This document shows positions 28,194 to 38,485 of a DNA stretch of 64,000 nucleotides, piece by piece. The notes beneath the pieces were generated by a model. That model was not told the DNA's origin. It worked only from the letters and a program-made list of their open reading frames with translations, and searched no databases. Within the stretch, counting starts at the first letter, position 1, and the number at the start of each line of letters is the position of its first letter. Source of the stretch: an uncultured bacterium. GTDB lineage: Bacteria > Verrucomicrobiota > Kiritimatiellia > CAIKKV01 > CAIJXV01. Both the position numbers and the translations under genes were made by a program. The stretch spans positions 1 to 64,000 of the forward strand of contig CAIJXV010000032.1 in NCBI GenBank assembly GCA_903824675.1, given 5' to 3'.

Positions 28194-28934
28194 TCACGTT
28201 TCGATCGTCTTTAATACCCGTGCCGGTACGCCGCCCACCACCGTATCCGGCGGCACCGGCTGGGTCACCACCGCCCCGGCCGCCACCACGCAATGGTCGC
28301 CGATCGAGGCGGCATCCATCACCACAATGCCCGCGCCCAACCAGCAGTTGGCGCCCACCGTCAATGGACCCTTGGTAATGAATCCGTTTTGTTCGGCAAA
28401 TCGCGGGGCGCCGGGACTCGTATCATATCCGCCCCCGCTCAACAGGTAGGCATACGCGCCCACCACACAATACGCCCCCACGGTCAGGTCGTTCGAAGAA
28501 ACGAACTGGCAGTTGGACGAAATGTTGACCCGATCTCCAATCCGGATATTCCCGTTCTTGCAATAGATGATCGTGTTGCGCCCCACATACACCCCATCGC
28601 CAATCGTGATCCCTTCGTTCGTCTCCCCCTTGGCATCAATGACGCTCTGGTCATCCAGGATCACCCCCGCCCCCAGCCGGATCCGATGGGGATGCCGGAT
28701 GGTCATATTGCGCCCAAAAACCGTTCCACGGCCCACCCGGGCAAAAACCAGGGGGTACAGCTTTGCCCGCAGTAACAAACCCAGCGCGCCGGACATCCCG
28801 CCCAGGACGCAAAATAGAAATTCGCATAGCAGGGCGCGCCCCACCGAGACATCGCCATAATAAAGATCGCGATATTTCCGGAAAGCCGATCCGCCGGCTT
28901 TCGCCGACATTTCGTGAATCTTGTAATCGGTCAC
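28194..28934 (-). CDS. Left-handed beta-helix (hexapeptide repeat) acyltransferase
   Basis: Hexapeptide repeats IGDGVYVGRNTIIYCKNGNIRIGDRVNISSNCQF...VGANCWLGAGIVVMDAASIGDHCVVAAGAVVTQPVPPDTVVGGVPARV. Confidence 0.9.
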   Translation of the reverse strand: MTDYKIHEMSAKAGGSAFRKYRDLYYGDVSVGRALLCEFLFCVLGGMSGALGLLLRAKLYPLVFARVGRGTVFGRNMTIRHPHRIRLGAGVILDDQSVIDAKGETNEGITIGDGVYVGRNTIIYCKNGNIRIGDRVNISSNCQFVSSNDLTVGAYCVVGAYAYLLSGGGYDTSPGAPRFAEQNGFITKGPLTVGANCWLGAGIVVMDAASIGDHCVVAAGAVVTQPVPPDTVVGGVPARVLKTIET

Positions 28935-30826
28935 GCCCCACCTCCGCCGGTTGTGCGATTTTCAAAAAAACGACGGTGCCAGATCGCGGTGTGCATCAAC
29001 CCCCACAACACATGGTTGTGATTGTGAGTCATCGCCACGTGTTCCCGGATCAAGCGATTGACGAAATCGAGATTCATATTTTCCCGGATCACCGGGGATT
29101 CGTTCAACAGGGTCGTCAACCGGTCGCGCAATTGGCCCCGGAGCAGATGCTTGACCGGCAGGCTGTACCCCTGTTTGCCGCGATAGACGATCTCGTGCGG
29201 CAACATCCCCTCCAAAGCTTTCCGGAAAATAGCCTTGGTCTGGAATCCCTTGAGTTTCCAGTTTCCGGGCACCGTGGCCATGAACTCCACCAGATGATGG
29301 TCCAGCAGGGGCACCCGCACCTCCAGGGAGTTGGCCATGCTCATCTTGTCCACCTTCATCAACACGCTGTCCGCCATCATAAACCGCATATCCAGATACA
29401 ACTCGTGGTTGACCGCGTCCGTGGCCGTACACCGACTATTATAGCCCCGCACCCGGAGGAACGGATCAAATACCACCTCCCGCCGGAAGGCTTCGGTAAA
29501 CAACTGGTCGTCCATCCGCCGGGATCCGAAATATTGCCAGCGCAAATGCCGACCTTCCGCCGGCAAGACCGCTCCCTCAATGAAGCGCTTGAGGAGATTG
29601 ATTGCCCCTTTTTTCTGGGGACGGTCCTTGAGCCGTAAAATCCAGGATTCGATCAGGGCCTGCCGCAGGGGTGCCGGGATCATCGCGTAATACCGGGCCA
29701 TCTTGCTCGCCTTAAACCGATCATAGCCGGCAAACACCTCGTCACCCCCTTCCCCGCTCAGGCAAACCGTGACCGTCTTACGCGCTTCCTGGCAGATCAG
29801 CATCAGGGGGATGGAGGACAAATCGGTCATCGGCTCGTCCAGATGCCAGAGCGATTTTTCGATCAACTCCGGCGTCATGTCATCGATCATCAGGATATGA
29901 TGCTCGGTCCCAAATTGATTCGCCACCGTCTGGGCATAGTCCAATTCGCTGAACGTCTTGTCCGCATACCCGATGGTAAATGTCCGGAGCGGGCCGGACA
30001 CATGGCGGCGCATCATCGCCACGATCGCGCTCGAATCGAGCCCGCCGGACAAAAAGGCCGCCAGCGGCACATCGCTGATCAGACGGTACCGGACCGATTC
30101 ATCGATCAGGAACCGGATCCGTTCAACACACTCGCCCTCGCTCATCCGGAAGGAGTCGGCCGCTGAAAAATCCAGATCCCAGTATTGTTCCACCCGCGCC
30201 TGACCGTTCTCGAAAATCAGCCGGTGTCCCGCCGGTAATTTTTTAATCCCGGCGAACATGGTATCGGGTGCCGGTACAAATTCAAAACCCAGGTAGGCAT
30301 AGAGCGCCTGCCGGTTTAGCGTCCGGGGCACTTCGGGATGCTCCAGGATCGATTTGATTTCCGAGGCGAAAATCAGTTTGGAACCCGCCAGGTAATAATA
30401 CAATGGCTTGATCCCCAGCCGATCCCGCACCAGGACGAACCGGCGGCGGCGCTGATCCCAGAGCCCAAAGGCAAACATGCCACGGAACCGATGGACGATG
30501 TCCTCCCCATATTCCTCATACCCGTGCAAGATGACTTCGGTGTCGCTATGACTGCGGAACTGATGCCCTTTAGCCTCTAATTCGGCTCTAATTTCGGCAA
30601 AATTAAAGATTTCACCGTTGAACACCACCCAAAGGGAGCCATCCTCATTGGTCATCGGCTGGCGGCCCTGCTCGGATAAATCGATGATACTCAGGCGGCG
30701 ATGCCCCAACGACCATTCGTCGGACAGATAAAATCCGTCCTGATCGGGTCCCCGATGAGCCATGGTTTCGGCCATGCGCCGAATCCGGGTCTCATCCCGC
30801 CAATTGAATCCGCAAATTCCACACAT
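28931..30826 (-). CDS. asnB: Asparagine synthase (glutamine-hydrolyzing)-family amidotransferase
   Basis: MCGICGFN N-terminal nucleophile; MAHRGPDQDGFYLSDEWSLGHRRLSIIDL; LSGGLDSSAIVAMM. Confidence 0.93.
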   Translation of the reverse strand: MCGICGFNWRDETRIRRMAETMAHRGPDQDGFYLSDEWSLGHRRLSIIDLSEQGRQPMTNEDGSLWVVFNGEIFNFAEIRAELEAKGHQFRSHSDTEVILHGYEEYGEDIVHRFRGMFAFGLWDQRRRRFVLVRDRLGIKPLYYYLAGSKLIFASEIKSILEHPEVPRTLNRQALYAYLGFEFVPAPDTMFAGIKKLPAGHRLIFENGQARVEQYWDLDFSAADSFRMSEGECVERIRFLIDESVRYRLISDVPLAAFLSGGLDSSAIVAMMRRHVSGPLRTFTIGYADKTFSELDYAQTVANQFGTEHHILMIDDMTPELIEKSLWHLDEPMTDLSSIPLMLICQEARKTVTVCLSGEGGDEVFAGYDRFKASKMARYYAMIPAPLRQALIESWILRLKDRPQKKGAINLLKRFIEGAVLPAEGRHLRWQYFGSRRMDDQLFTEAFRREVVFDPFLRVRGYNSRCTATDAVNHELYLDMRFMMADSVLMKVDKMSMANSLEVRVPLLDHHLVEFMATVPGNWKLKGFQTKAIFRKALEGMLPHEIVYRGKQGYSLPVKHLLRGQLRDRLTTLLNESPVIRENMNLDFVNRLIREHVAMTHNHNHVLWGLMHTAIWHRRFFENRTTGGGGA

Positions 30827-30973
30827 TTTGAATTCCCCGAAAAAAGGGCTGAATTGAGAGTTGAGATTACCCCAGAAGGACCTGCGGCGCAACGGTTTTC
30901 AGGCCAATAGCAATCTTGACTTTGCCCGGGGGTGGATTATAGCATGCCCCGTCATTCAGCCCCGGGAGTCGTC

Positions 30974-31873
30974 ATGATCATCGATATCCATGCCCATGTT
31001 TTTGCTTTCCCCAAACGTCACTACGGTTCTTCCCACACCACGTTCCTGTCGATGGAACAACAAATCGACCTCATGAATGCCAAAGGCATCGACCAGGCAG
31101 TCATTCTCCCCCTCGCCAACCCCGAAACCCCCGCCGAAATGCAAAGCTGGGGCGAAATCCTCTATATCTGCGAACGTTACCCCGGCCGCTTTATCCCTTT
31201 CTGTAATGTCGACCCCCGCCTCCCCCTCCGACCGGACCTGATCACCATCGACGATTTCCTCGACATCCTCAACCAATGCAAGGCCTTGGGATTCAAAGGC
31301 ATCGGAGAAGTCACCGCGCGCATCCCCTGGGATGATCCGTCGCTCGACAAACTCTTTGCCGCCAGTGAACAGGTGGGGTTTCCCGTGACGTTTCATACCA
31401 TCACCGCCGATGTCAATTCCTACGGGCTCATCGACGACCTCGGGTTCCCCCGTTTCGAAAAAGTTCTGCAAAAGTTTCCCCTCCTTAACTTCCTCGGGCA
31501 CAGCCTCAGCTTTTGGAGCGAAATCAGCGGCGGCATTACCTTGGCCGATAAAAACTGTTACCCCCCCGGCCCCGTCCTCCCCGGCGGGCGCCTCCCTGAA
31601 CTATTCCGGAAATATCCCAATCTCAATGGCGATCTTTCCGCCGGTAGCGGCCTGAACGCCCTCAAGCGCGACCCCGAACACGCCTTCCGTTTCATCGAGG
31701 AATTCCAGGATCGACTCTTTCTCGGTCTGGATTATTGTTCCGTCCACAATAATATGACCCACATCGAGTGGTTCAAGGAACACCGCGATGCCGGCCGCAT
31801 CTCCCCCCAGGCTTATGAAAAAATCATGTGGAAAAATACCAATCGACTCCTGCAACTTAACCTGAAAGGCTGA
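30974..31873 (+). CDS. Amidohydrolase (TIM-barrel) family protein
   Basis: MIIDIHAHVFAFPK; LPLANPETPAEMQSWGE; GLDYCSVHNNMTHIEWFKEH; MWKNTNRLLQL. Confidence 0.85.
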   Translation: MIIDIHAHVFAFPKRHYGSSHTTFLSMEQQIDLMNAKGIDQAVILPLANPETPAEMQSWGEILYICERYPGRFIPFCNVDPRLPLRPDLITIDDFLDILNQCKALGFKGIGEVTARIPWDDPSLDKLFAASEQVGFPVTFHTITADVNSYGLIDDLGFPRFEKVLQKFPLLNFLGHSLSFWSEISGGITLADKNCYPPGPVLPGGRLPELFRKYPNLNGDLSAGSGLNALKRDPEHAFRFIEEFQDRLFLGLDYCSVHNNMTHIEWFKEHRDAGRISPQAYEKIMWKNTNRLLQLNLKG

Positions 31874-31877
31874 TGCT

Positions 31878-32906
31878 ATGACACCTCATGTCAATGTCCG
31901 TGATTTTGGCGCACTCGGCGATGGCACCACCGACGATACCCTCGCCATTCGCGCCGCCATCGCCGCCCTGCCCGGCCCCGGCGGAGTCCTGTTCTTTCCG
32001 CCCGGCCGTTATCTCACCGACACCCTCCATCCTCCCAACCACATCACCCTCAGAGGGGATTCAGCCTTCGGTTACCAGGAATCCGGTGGCACCGTTATCT
32101 CCCCGATCCGCGCTTTCATTCCCCGCTTGATCGACCTCAATGGCAAACATGGGGTCCGCATGGAAGGCCTGACGTTTCATGGTCGCGATCTCGAGGGTGG
32201 CATCGTCGGCATATTCATCGCGCGCGGCACCAACCACGAACAGAATGTCATCATTGACAACTGCCGCATCGAGCATTTCTCCGGGACCGGCGTCCAACTT
32301 AATGAATCCCACGTCTGGAATCTGCGACACAGCATTCTCTTCGCCAATGGGGGTCACGGTCTGGACGCCGGCACCGCTTTCGATGGGTGGATCCATGATT
32401 GCATGTTCGTCGCCAACGGCGGCTGGGGAGTCGTCGCCGGCAACTCCATCTCGCTCCACGGTTCACGCATCGAGCACAACCGCGAGGGCGGGCTGACCGT
32501 CAACCGCTATTATTCCCAGCACCTCCAGATTTGCGGCAACCTCTTTTGCTCCGATCACGGTCCCTCGATCGAAATGCTCGAGGGCAATGTCCGGGCCATC
32601 GCCATCACCGGCAATACCATCCGCAACGGCGGGCGAAGCGCCAACGGGAATATCGATCGCGATTGCCAGGTCCGCTTCGAAGGCGTCCGCGGCCTGACCT
32701 TCACCGGCAATGTCATTCACGTCCTCTGGTGTAATACCCCCGCCACGGGAATGATCCTGAAAAATCTTCAACATTCCGTCGTGGCCCAGAACACCCTCTA
32801 CAAAGGGGCCATGCGCGAATTGATCCGCGATCTGGGAGGGCATGTCGAATCCCTGATCGGCCCCAACCCCGGTTGCCTGAAAGACCCCAACGACCTGGAC
32901 TCCTGA
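31878..32906 (+). CDS. Right-handed beta-helix pectate-lyase/GH28-superfamily-like protein
   Basis: VNVRDFGALGDGTTDDTLAIRAAIAALPGPGGVLFFPPGRYLT, then parallel beta-helix repeats. Confidence 0.88.
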   Translation: MTPHVNVRDFGALGDGTTDDTLAIRAAIAALPGPGGVLFFPPGRYLTDTLHPPNHITLRGDSAFGYQESGGTVISPIRAFIPRLIDLNGKHGVRMEGLTFHGRDLEGGIVGIFIARGTNHEQNVIIDNCRIEHFSGTGVQLNESHVWNLRHSILFANGGHGLDAGTAFDGWIHDCMFVANGGWGVVAGNSISLHGSRIEHNREGGLTVNRYYSQHLQICGNLFCSDHGPSIEMLEGNVRAIAITGNTIRNGGRSANGNIDRDCQVRFEGVRGLTFTGNVIHVLWCNTPATGMILKNLQHSVVAQNTLYKGAMRELIRDLGGHVESLIGPNPGCLKDPNDLDS

Positions 32907-32916
32907 CCCATCCTTT

Positions 32917-33909
32917 ATGAAAGCATTATACCTTCTCCCCCCGCAGTCCTTTGATCTCATCTACGGACCCGATGAACGCCGGGATATCGCCCGAGCCGTC
33001 ACCCTCCTCCATCCGGACGCCCTCGACCCCGAAACGGCCCGGACCCGATACGATCTGCTGGCCGAGGTGGAAATCATCTTTTCCGGCTGGGGCGCCCCCA
33101 TCCTCGATACGGCCTTTCTTGAATCCACCCCCCGCTTGAAAGCTGTTTTCTATGGAGCCGGATCCATTCGCGGGATGGTGACCGAAGCGTTTTGGAAAAA
33201 GAACATTCCGATCACCAGCTCATGGGCGGCCAATGCCATTCCGGTAGCCGAATTCACCCTGGCTGAAATTCTTTTCTCATTGAAGCGGGGCTGGACGTAT
33301 GCCGGGAAAATAAAAGAAAATCGGGCCTATCCCAGCCGCTTCGTGGTCCCTGGCGCCTACGGATCCACCGTCGGCATCATTTCGCTCGGCATGATCGGCC
33401 GGCGGGTCTGTGAATATTTGCGACCCTTTGATGTCCAGGTCGTCGCCTTTGATCCGTATGCCACGGCCGATCTGGCCCAGCAACTGGGCGCCCGCCTGGA
33501 AGACCTGAGCACGGTGTTTCGCCAGGCCGACGTCGTCTCCCTCCATACCCCCTGGATCAAGGAAACCGAGGGACTGATCACCGGCGCCCACTTCGAATCG
33601 ATGAAACCGGGGAGCACCTTTATCAATACCGCCCGCGGAGCGGTCGTCCGGGAAACGGAAATGATTGAAGTGCTGGGGCGGCGTCCGGATCTCACCGCCA
33701 TCCTGGACGTGACGTATCCGGAACCGCCCGCGCCCGGTTCACCCCTCTATACCCTGCCCAACGTCATCCTCACCCCCCACATCGCCGGCTCGATGGATCA
33801 CGAATGCCGCCGTATGGGCCGCTACGTGGTGGATGATTTACAGCGCTTCCTCAAAGGCGAGCCCTTGAAATGGCAGGTCTCCCAGGAACTGGCCGCCCGC
33901 CTGGCTTGA
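32917..33909 (+). CDS. D-isomer-specific 2-hydroxyacid dehydrogenase family protein
   Basis: VGIISLGMIGRRVCEYLRPFDVQVVAFDPY; SLHTPWIKETEGLITGAHFESMKPGSTFINTARGAVV. Confidence 0.92.
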   Translation: MKALYLLPPQSFDLIYGPDERRDIARAVTLLHPDALDPETARTRYDLLAEVEIIFSGWGAPILDTAFLESTPRLKAVFYGAGSIRGMVTEAFWKKNIPITSSWAANAIPVAEFTLAEILFSLKRGWTYAGKIKENRAYPSRFVVPGAYGSTVGIISLGMIGRRVCEYLRPFDVQVVAFDPYATADLAQQLGARLEDLSTVFRQADVVSLHTPWIKETEGLITGAHFESMKPGSTFINTARGAVVRETEMIEVLGRRPDLTAILDVTYPEPPAPGSPLYTLPNVILTPHIAGSMDHECRRMGRYVVDDLQRFLKGEPLKWQVSQELAARLA

Positions 33910-33934
33910 TGGGTTGTGTAGCAACGCACCCAAA

Positions 33935-35335
33935 TCATTCTAACTCGACGACATCCCCATACGCGGGAACCGTCACCGGCCAACCGGTTTCCTGCCGCAA
34001 ATAGGCGGCAAACGACGCGGCGGATTCCGGCTCACCATGCGTCACGAAAATTCCCCGGGGTGCCTGCGGCAAGCCGGAAATCCATCGAAGCAACTCGCCC
34101 CGATCCGCGTGTCCCGAAAACCCATGGATCGTCTCGATGTGGGCGCGAACCGTGCATATCTGTCCATGAATCCGCACTTCCGGAGCCCCGTCCTGGATAA
34201 TCCGGCCCAGGGTGCCCACGGATTGATACCCGATAAACAATACCGTGGTCGTCGGCTTTCCAATGTGATTCAAGAGATGATGCTTGATCCGACCCCCCGT
34301 GCACATGCCGGACCCGGCAATGATGATCGCCGGGTCCCGCAACTGATTCAGCGCCTTGGATTCGTCCGGCGTCCGGATGTAGTGTAATTCCGGGAAATCG
34401 AAGGGCGAGCGTCCCTCCCGGAATAACGTCTGGGCTTCTTTATCCAGTAAATCAATATGTCGCCGATAAATCCCGGTAACTTCGGTCGCCATCGGGCTGT
34501 CCAGGAAAACCTTCATCCGGGGAATGGCGCCGTTTTCAAAGAGTTCCCGCAAATGATACAGGATCTCCTGCGCCCGCTCGACGGCAAAACTCGGCATCAA
34601 TAGAATCCCGCCCCGGGCGTGGGTGGCGCGAATCTCCTCTGCCAACCGTTCCGGTATGGGTTTCGTATCATCATGGAGACGATCCCCATAGGTCGATTCG
34701 ATCTGGATGTAATCAGCCGATGATGCGCGATCCGGATCCTCCAGCAAGGGCCGATCCCGGCGACCGATGTCGCCCGAAAAAAGGAGCCGTCGCGGCCGGT
34801 CCCGACCCGGACAATCGATCCGGATCAGGGAGGACCCCAGAATATGCCCGGCATCGAAAAAGGTCGCTTCGATCCCCCGCCCCACCGAAACGGGCCGGCG
34901 ATAGTCCACCGTCTGGAATCGCGCGACGGTGGCTTCAACATCCGCCACCTGGTAAAGCGGTTCCTCGGGATACGGCCCCTGGCGGCCTTCGCGGGCATGC
35001 CGCTTGCGCTTGAACGCGGCATCTTCCGTCTGCAACCGGGCCGAATCCAACAACACCAGGCGGGCAATTTCCGCCGTCGGCGCCGTGCAAAAAATCCGGC
35101 CTTTGAATCCCTCTTTGACCAGGCGCGGCAGATACCCGCAATGATCGAGATGCGCATGGGTTAACAGGACGGCTTGCAACGAAGCCGGCGGCACCGGGAA
35201 GGGATCCCAGTTGCGGGCTTGCAAGGCTCGCTCCTGAACCAAGCCGCAATCGACCAGGCACTGGCAATCCGGCGCATCCAACCAATAGCGGGAGCCGGTT
35301 ACGTTACCGGCCGCACCCAAAAAATGAATTCGCAT
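33935..35335 (-). CDS. MBL-fold/beta-CASP RNA-processing exonuclease family protein
   Basis: MRIHFLGAAGNVTGSRYWL; LLTHAHLDHCGYLPRLV; AGSGMCTGGRIKHHL; FSGHADRGELLRWI. Confidence 0.93.
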   Translation of the reverse strand: MRIHFLGAAGNVTGSRYWLDAPDCQCLVDCGLVQERALQARNWDPFPVPPASLQAVLLTHAHLDHCGYLPRLVKEGFKGRIFCTAPTAEIARLVLLDSARLQTEDAAFKRKRHAREGRQGPYPEEPLYQVADVEATVARFQTVDYRRPVSVGRGIEATFFDAGHILGSSLIRIDCPGRDRPRRLLFSGDIGRRDRPLLEDPDRASSADYIQIESTYGDRLHDDTKPIPERLAEEIRATHARGGILLMPSFAVERAQEILYHLRELFENGAIPRMKVFLDSPMATEVTGIYRRHIDLLDKEAQTLFREGRSPFDFPELHYIRTPDESKALNQLRDPAIIIAGSGMCTGGRIKHHLLNHIGKPTTTVLFIGYQSVGTLGRIIQDGAPEVRIHGQICTVRAHIETIHGFSGHADRGELLRWISGLPQAPRGIFVTHGEPESAASFAAYLRQETGWPVTVPAYGDVVELE

Positions 35336-35369
35336 GGTGTCCGCCTTTCTATTTCATCCCTTACGGCAG

Positions 35370-36992
35370 TCATCCTGGCTTGCCCGGCATCTGATCGTGG
35401 GGCGAAACCGGATGCAGAACCAGTTTCCGTCGTTTATCGGCAAAATATTCCATCGACCAGGCATCGGGGAACAGCACCACCCAATGATCCCGGGTGTCCC
35501 GCGCCAGTTTGACGCCTTTGCCCAGATAGTCGTCGGCCAATTGCTCGATGCGGAAATCCGAGTCAAACCACCGAACCTGGGTAAACGGCGCCGGCTCCAG
35601 CCGCGGTTCCGCGCCATATTCGTTGGCCAACCGGTACATCACCACATCGAATTGCAGTTGCCCCACCGCTCCCAATAAAACAGCCGTGGAAACGCTCTCC
35701 GTCAGGGTGAAGGATTGAATCACCCCTTCCTCCAGCAATTGATCCAAACCGGCCTTGAACTGCTTATATTTTCCAGTTCCAAAATTCCGAATAAACGCAA
35801 AGGCTTCCGGTGAAAATCGCGGAATTTCATCATACCGGATCCCGGGATCCGTCGTCAGGGTTGCCCCGATCCGGAAGGCCCGGTGCGTCACCAACCCCAC
35901 GATATCGCCCGCTTGGGCCGTCTCCAGACTCTCCCGGTCCTGCCCGAATAATTTTTGCGGATAGGACAGGCGAACTGGTTTCCCTGTCTCCGGATCGTTG
36001 ACGACCATGTCCTTGACAAATTGACCGGAACAGACTCGCACGAAAGTCAGGCGGTCTCGATGCCGCGGATTCATATTCGCCTGAACCTTGAAGACAAATC
36101 CTGAAAACCGCGGATCCTCGGGGGCGATCGACTGGTCGCCCGATTTCCGCGGCTGGGGGGGGGCCCCATGCGCAACGAAATAATCCAAGAGCAACTGCAC
36201 CCCAAAATTCGTCATGCCGCTTCCGAAAAAAACCGGGGTTATCAACCCGGCCATCACCTGTTCGGAATCAAACGTCTCACCCGCCCCGACCAACATCTCC
36301 ACCTCTTCCAACCAGACGCGGTAAAGAGTTTCCGGGATTTTTTCGCGCAAGGCTTCGTCGTGGATGCCGCCCACCTGCTGGGGAGCACGATGTCCGCCGT
36401 GCGCCGTCCGCTCGAATCGGTGAAGGTTTTTGCGCAACCGGTCATACACCCCCATGAATTCGTCCCCGCTGCCCAACGGCCAGGTTACCGGAAAAGCGCC
36501 AATCCTCAGGGTTTTTTCGAGCTCGTCCAACAGGGCCAGGGGTTCCCGGGCCGGCCGATCCATCTTATTGATGAAGGTGAAAATGGGAATTCCCCGCAGT
36601 CGGCAGATTTCGAACAGCTTGCGCGTGCGCTCCTCAATCCCCTTGGCCGCATCAATCACCATTACAACGCTATCCACCGCCGTCAGAACCCGATACGTGT
36701 CTTCGCTGAAATCCTTGTGGCCCGGAGTATCCAGCAGGTTGATGACGCACCCGCCATATTCGAATTGGAGCAAGGTGGAGGAAATCGAGATCCCGCGTTC
36801 CTTCTCTAATTCCATCCAGTCCGATGTCGTCGACCGTTGGTTCTTACGGGCGCGGACCGATCCTGCCAATTGAATCGCTCCGCCATACAACAGCAATTTC
36901 TCGGTCAGCGTCGTCTTCCCGGCGTCGGGATGCGAAATGATCGCAAAGGTCCGCCGGCGCGCAATTTCCCGCTTCAATTCAGCATCTGTCAT
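35370..36992 (-). CDS. prfC: Peptide chain release factor 3
   Basis: RRTFAIISHPDAGKTTLTEKLLLYGGAIQLAGSVRARK; RGISISSTLLQFEY; NKMDRPAREPLALLDELE; VGQLQFDVVMYRL. Confidence 0.95.
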   Translation of the reverse strand: MTDAELKREIARRRTFAIISHPDAGKTTLTEKLLLYGGAIQLAGSVRARKNQRSTTSDWMELEKERGISISSTLLQFEYGGCVINLLDTPGHKDFSEDTYRVLTAVDSVVMVIDAAKGIEERTRKLFEICRLRGIPIFTFINKMDRPAREPLALLDELEKTLRIGAFPVTWPLGSGDEFMGVYDRLRKNLHRFERTAHGGHRAPQQVGGIHDEALREKIPETLYRVWLEEVEMLVGAGETFDSEQVMAGLITPVFFGSGMTNFGVQLLLDYFVAHGAPPQPRKSGDQSIAPEDPRFSGFVFKVQANMNPRHRDRLTFVRVCSGQFVKDMVVNDPETGKPVRLSYPQKLFGQDRESLETAQAGDIVGLVTHRAFRIGATLTTDPGIRYDEIPRFSPEAFAFIRNFGTGKYKQFKAGLDQLLEEGVIQSFTLTESVSTAVLLGAVGQLQFDVVMYRLANEYGAEPRLEPAPFTQVRWFDSDFRIEQLADDYLGKGVKLARDTRDHWVVLFPDAWSMEYFADKRRKLVLHPVSPHDQMPGKPG

Positions 36993-37186
36993 AACTCAAT
37001 CTCATATCCGACTTGAAAAAAAACCTGCGCCCGGAGGGTAGACCACCCCTTTTCACCTGTCAAATCCATTATTTAATTCCTGAATGCACCGGGGGATCAA
37101 GTCCTGGAGCTTTTTCCCATTATTCCACAATTTATCCGGCACCCCCGCCTGAAAACGACTCAAAAATATCTTTGTTTTTAAAAAAC

Positions 37187-38485
37187 ATGTTCATAATATC
37201 CCCGTGGTTGATGCCAGCATCAAGCTATTCGGGAAGGAGGCCTCGCCTGCGAAATCGTCGCTATCTTCTGGGGGTGGGGTTCCTGCTCCTGATCGGGTTT
37301 GTCATGACCAGCCTGGCCGCCTATTTTGTTTCCAAAGCCGCCTTGCGCACCCACATCCGGGAAAACGAACTCCCGCTGACCAGCGACACCCTTTATTCCG
37401 AAATCCAGCGCGATCTGCTTCGCCCCATCCTGATCTCGTCCCTGATGGCGCAGGACACCTTTGTTCACGACTGGCTTCTGGCCGGCGAACCCGATGAACT
37501 CCGCCTTCGCCGCTATCTGGACGAAATCCGTCGAACCTATGGCACGGTCACCAGTTTCCTCGTCTCGGAACGCACCCGGACCTATTATCATGCTGATGGG
37601 ATCCTGAAAAAAGTCAGCCCGGACGAACCCCGGGATGCCTGGTTTTTTCGCGTCCGCGATCTGACGACCCCTTACGAAATCAATCTCGATCCCGACCTGG
37701 CCAACCGGGATGCCCTGACCATTTTCGTCAATCACCGGATCGTCGATGATCAGGGCCGATTCCTCGGCGCCACGGGAATCGGCCTGACGATCAAATCCGT
37801 AAACGCTATGATGCTCGACTATCGCCGGCGCTATGATCGAAACGTCTACTTTGTCAACCCCAACGGCCAGCTGATCACCCGGCTCGACCAGACGACGGCC
37901 TCCACCGCTTCGCCCGTCACACCGGACGACCTCACGGCTCAGATAAAAAAACTGATCGCTTCCGGTAAATCCAGCGCCAGCTTTCAGCGAAAAGGTACCA
38001 CCCTCCATCTCAACGCCCGATTCATCCCGGAACTCAACTGGTATCTGGTGGTGGAACAGGCGGAAACCAAGGCCTTGCGAAACATTTTCAAAGCCTTGAT
38101 CGCCAATCTGTTTTTTTGTATCGCGGTTACGGTGGGCGTTCTTTTCCTGTTCAATTTCATCCTGAATATTTTCCGACGCCGGCTCGACCAGGTATTCGAG
38201 GAGGAACTCGCCTTGCGCCGTATCAACCGCGACCAGGCGGAATCCATTTCCCTCCAAAATCGCGAATTATCCGAAAGCAACATCCGCCTCCAAGCGGCCC
38301 TCGCGGATGTGAAAAAATTAAGCGGTCTTTTGCCGATTTGTGCCTCGTGCAAAAAAATCAGGGATGACCGGGGCTATTGGAACCGGATCGAAGCCTATAT
38401 CCAGAACCATTCCGAGGCCGAATTCAGTCATTCCATCTGTCCGGAATGTTCCCGAAAATTATACCCTGAGATCTTTCCCATCTAA
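37187..38485 (+). CDS. Membrane Cache-type sensor protein ending in a Cys-rich LPICASCKKIRDDRGYW module
   Basis: Two TM segments flank a periplasmic Cache-like domain; C-terminal LSGLLPICASCKKIRDDRGYWNRIEAYIQNHSEAEFSHSICPECSRKLYPE. The start codon is uncertain. Confidence 0.75.
   Translation: MFIISPWLMPASSYSGRRPRLRNRRYLLGVGFLLLIGFVMTSLAAYFVSKAALRTHIRENELPLTSDTLYSEIQRDLLRPILISSLMAQDTFVHDWLLAGEPDELRLRRYLDEIRRTYGTVTSFLVSERTRTYYHADGILKKVSPDEPRDAWFFRVRDLTTPYEINLDPDLANRDALTIFVNHRIVDDQGRFLGATGIGLTIKSVNAMMLDYRRRYDRNVYFVNPNGQLITRLDQTTASTASPVTPDDLTAQIKKLIASGKSSASFQRKGTTLHLNARFIPELNWYLVVEQAETKALRNIFKALIANLFFCIAVTVGVLFLFNFILNIFRRRLDQVFEEELALRRINRDQAESISLQNRELSESNIRLQAALADVKKLSGLLPICASCKKIRDDRGYWNRIEAYIQNHSEAEFSHSICPECSRKLYPEIFPI

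Noticed and set aside
37220-38257. 345-aa minus-strand ORF antisense to the Cache sensor
   Set aside because: No motifs; the opposite strand has TM segments and the conserved C-terminal Cys module.
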